Both the position numbers and the translations under genes were made by a program. The notes beneath the pieces are model-generated. The model had not been told where the DNA came from. It was given only the letters and a program-made list of their open reading frames with translations, and searched no databases. This document shows, one piece after another, positions 61,577 to 64,000 of a stretch of DNA of 64,000 nt (position 1 is the first letter of the stretch; every line of letters begins with the position of its first letter). The stretch covers positions 62,001-126,000 of the forward strand of contig NW_026516214.1 in NCBI RefSeq assembly GCF_025602895.1. Reading direction: 5' to 3'. This DNA is from Polychytrium aggregatum. Taxonomy: Eukaryota > Chytridiomycota > Chytridiomycetes > Polychytriales.

Positions 61577-63103
61577 CTATTCCCAGTCACTGCTCTGGCT
61601 TTCATCTGACTCTGCGGTTTGGAGAGGGGTTGAGGATGAGCACATAGCGCGCAGACACAGGTGCAGGTGTCCCGTTGGATTGTGAGCCATCCCTCTGGAG
61701 CTTGCCTTCACAATCTCCTCGGCAACACATCGACAATCCAAGTCTAAGAGAAGTGAACGAACCTGACTCGCTGTCGCTCATTTCGATCGCTGCACGTCGC
61801 ATCAGGATCGCAGCGACTCCCTCGGGCTCCTCCTTCTTCTTGGGCCGCTCGGCGACTTCGATTTTACGCAGCTTGAACTGCATGCAATCAAAGAAAGATG
61901 CACCGACAGACAGCATCGACGGTCAGCGAACTTCTGGCAGATGCCACAGTCTGGGCGAGAACCACACACCTCGGCCCGGAGGCTGCCAGTTTCCCAACAA
62001 CCACACTCGAGTCAGTGCCAAACAGCTTGCCCGCACGGGCGTACCTGTCCCTTTGATATGTCGCTCAGCAGGCTACCACGATCGTCGAGCTTTTTCTGGC
62101 TTGCTTGTGGATTCGCCTTGAGCTGCACCGCTGCGAGCTGCGCTGAGATGGTTACCGTCCCACCCGTGGCAAGCGATGGTGGTGGTGGAGGGGCACCTGG
62201 TCCTGGGGGCGGAGGAGTCCCCGCTGCTGCTGCCGGAGGAGGTGGTGGAGGTGGTGGTGGTGGGAGCCGAGATGGCACTGGGGCCGCTTTTGCGGCCACT
62301 GCAAGGTCCCTTGAGGCAGATGCGCTCGTGGGAAGGCTTGAGAGGCCCGACAGAGGCGAAGCGTATGGATCGTCGGCGACAGCAGCCCGGGTGCGGACTG
62401 GGTTGCGGCTGGCGGATGTGCCCTCGTCTCCTGCTGCAATCATGTCACCATGCGAGTTGTACCGCTTGATATCCAGCTCCTTGACTTTGACGGTCTCGAC
62501 TGCCTTCAGGGCTTGCTGAGAGCGTCCCGAGGTCGGCTGTGAGTAACGGATGAGCAGCCCAAGCACCCTGCATGGATATGGCCGCACATACAGCGTCCGT
62601 GCTCTCGTCGCGGCGCTGCAGATGCCTCCTCTCCGCCTCTTCTTACCTTCTCCTTCTTGCGTGCTTTCTTGGGCTTGGTATTGGCCTCGGCCGCCATGAG
62701 TTTTTTCCACTCTTCCAGGAAGAACTCGGGGTAGGTGTATTGCTGACGAGAGAGTCATGCGTCGTAAGTCGAGTTGGACCTTCAAACTCGACAGTTCCCT
62801 GGCATGACACATTCGGAAGAACAAGGGCAGAGTACTTACTTTGAGCGAGTTTTGGCCGTCCGTCCGAAACTCGTCGAGACGGGAGAGCTCCGGCGGGCCT
62901 CGACAGCGATCGTAAACCTTGGAGATGGACACTGGCTCGGTCTTCTTTGTGATCAAGCTCCATTCAGTGAGATGGCCGGGGTTGAATGCGAACCCTGCGC
63001 GTGGGATCAAAGGACGGATGGCAGGCGAGAGCGGCATGGCAGGCGAGGCGGTAAACCATCAATATCCACTACTGCATAGAGTTCGATAGGCACCGCCCCA
63101 GCT

Positions 63104-63138
<35 letters not shown>

Positions 63139-63934
63139 GCAGCTGCGGAAACCTACTCTCTGGAGCGAGCGAGTTGATCACGGTGGTGCTCTGCATCTTC
63201 AGCGCGACAACAGGCAGAGTCTGCTTCAGATTGTCGACTTTCTCTTTGGCCAAGGCAATCCTGTCTGCAATCCTGCTTGTGTGCGATTCGAGTTCTGCAG
63301 AGAGAGAAGGGTGGTTTTGGGGTTGGCCAGGATGCAGCCATTGACTGGATGAGTTCAGGGAAACGAAGAGAGAGAGAGTGCCCCAGCTTGACATCGATGG
63401 GCCGACGCACAAACGCATGGGACAGAGGCGAAATCGAGGAAAGGAGTCGCAGCCAAAGAGCTCTTGCACGAGAAGAGCGTGTAGCTGCACCGACTGAGAC
63501 CACAATGTTGACGAGAGAACCCAACGGAGCTCCTGTTTGGACCGGCTCGTACCGGCAAAGATATCATTGGCATGGTACGAAAACTGAGCCAGAACGTCGA
63601 TTGCGCGCGTCAGCTGCATCAGCGACGACTGGCGAAAGCCGATGCCGAACGAAGGGAGCGGGTTTGAATGTGCATCACGACCAAGACGAGTCGGCCGTTC
63701 AGACCAACGGAGGAGAAAGAGCGAGGTGAGTGTGGTTTCGTTACTGCGCCCACAGGACATCCGTGACTATCTGACCACTCGCGGAGGTCGGGTTCGTGCA
63801 GACCAGGCATTCTTTTCGGGTACCTGCTGCAGCACACCCTGGGGACCAACGGCATTGAGCACTGAGGTAAACGAGCTGTTGGGCTGCGACGGAATGGGCG
63901 CTGGCGCCTCGATAACTCCGTTGGAGAGAGGCAT
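61577..63934 (-). CDS. SCAR/WAVE homologue (8 exons)
   Basis: Exons 63934-63824, 63628-63553, 63294-63157, 62994-62840, 62742-62647, 62536-62045, 61877-61763, 61611-61577; 405 aa with every phase consistent. SCAR/WAVE activates the Arp2/3 complex to make branched actin. The N-terminal SCAR homology domain includes SSLMQLTRAIDVLAQFSYHA and RIADRIALAKEKVDNL. The conserved YTYPEFFLEEWKKLM and a basic Lys/Arg block follow. The centre is polyproline-rich (~250-290). The C-terminal VCA has a WH2 (SLLSDISKG then FKLRKIE), a central helix (VAAILMRRAA) and an acidic end SQSSDWE with the Arp2/3-binding Trp. The ATG at 63934 fits the family start, though an upstream exon beyond the window cannot be excluded. 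Confidence 0.9.
63106..63133 (+). repeat. CT dinucleotide microsatellite in SCAR intron
   Basis: An uninterrupted CT run within the intron between SCAR exons 3 and 4 (62995-63156). Confidence 0.9.
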
Positions 63935-64000
63935 GGTCGAAGGGCGCTGTATCAGAGGCTCCAAGATGGATGCACAGAGCGTCGTTGGTGTGCAGGCGCC

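Noticed and set aside
1-64000. CRISPR arrays, rRNA or tRNA genes
   Set aside because: No regularly spaced direct-repeat array with unique spacers and no rRNA or complete tRNA pattern was seen on either strand.

Overview
The window looks like a piece of a zoosporic (chytrid-type) fungal genome that carries an endogenised large DNA virus (NCLDV / giant-virus type) segment. The left part (about 1-29 kb) is densely packed with intronless genes on both strands. The families are typical of giant viruses: the largest RNA polymerase subunit, a D5-type primase-helicase with two smaller paralogues, a poxvirus A22-type Holliday-junction resolvase, SET-domain proteins, a dual-specificity phosphatase, an integrase and short Cys/His zinc modules. 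The right part (about 38-64 kb) holds spaced fungal genes with GT-AG introns. It includes a SCAR/WAVE homologue and a PTEN-fused formin, which fits a fungus with an amoeboid or zoospore stage. The species and the virus family cannot be fixed from the sequence alone.

Layout. 1-1.5 kb: 3' part of a retrovirus-type integrase. 1.5-5.6 kb: RPB1-like gene broken by three frameshifts. 5.7-10.5 kb: a probable pseudokinase with an N-terminal helical region and a C-terminal beta-propeller-like half, a solute-binding-protein/TM/SH3 receptor-like protein, and a phosphatase. 10.54-14.33 kb: a complete IS630/mariner-like element that carries both a DDE transposase and a Fanzor (eukaryotic TnpB) nuclease. 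It has matched terminal inverted repeats, sits in a duplicated TA, and splits a small viral gene. 14.3-16.4 kb: the split gene, the resolvase and a SET-like protein. 16.8-19.4 kb: a pair of ~499-bp inverted repeats flanking a degenerate D5-like gene. 19.4-29 kb: full D5 primase-helicase, Cys-rich protein, F-box/Sel1-like protein, SET protein and a second degenerate D5 paralogue.

Junction zone (29-38 kb). A foldback-like pair of ~360-bp inverted repeats comes first. It is followed by a very young Ty3/Gypsy chromovirus (31008-36924) with 385-bp LTRs, a 5-bp target duplication, intact gag and pol, a textbook -1 frameshift signal and a possible self-priming site. After that come C-rich low-complexity DNA and a short CCTAA telomere-like array, which suggests a subtelomeric or rearranged context.

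Host block (38-64 kb). tRNA pseudouridine synthase (Pus3/Deg1 type), an F-box/Ras-like GTPase fusion with a CaaX end, a bacterial-type PanP-like PLP decarboxylase (5 exons, 738 aa), the PTEN-C2-FH1-FH2 formin (9 exons, 1909 aa), cobalamin-independent methionine synthase (4 exons, 768 aa), an unrecognised spliced gene with repeated YxSDF motifs, and SCAR/WAVE (8 exons, 405 aa). I built the exon models by hand from splice signals and reading-frame continuity. Those with stated lengths keep phase across every junction.
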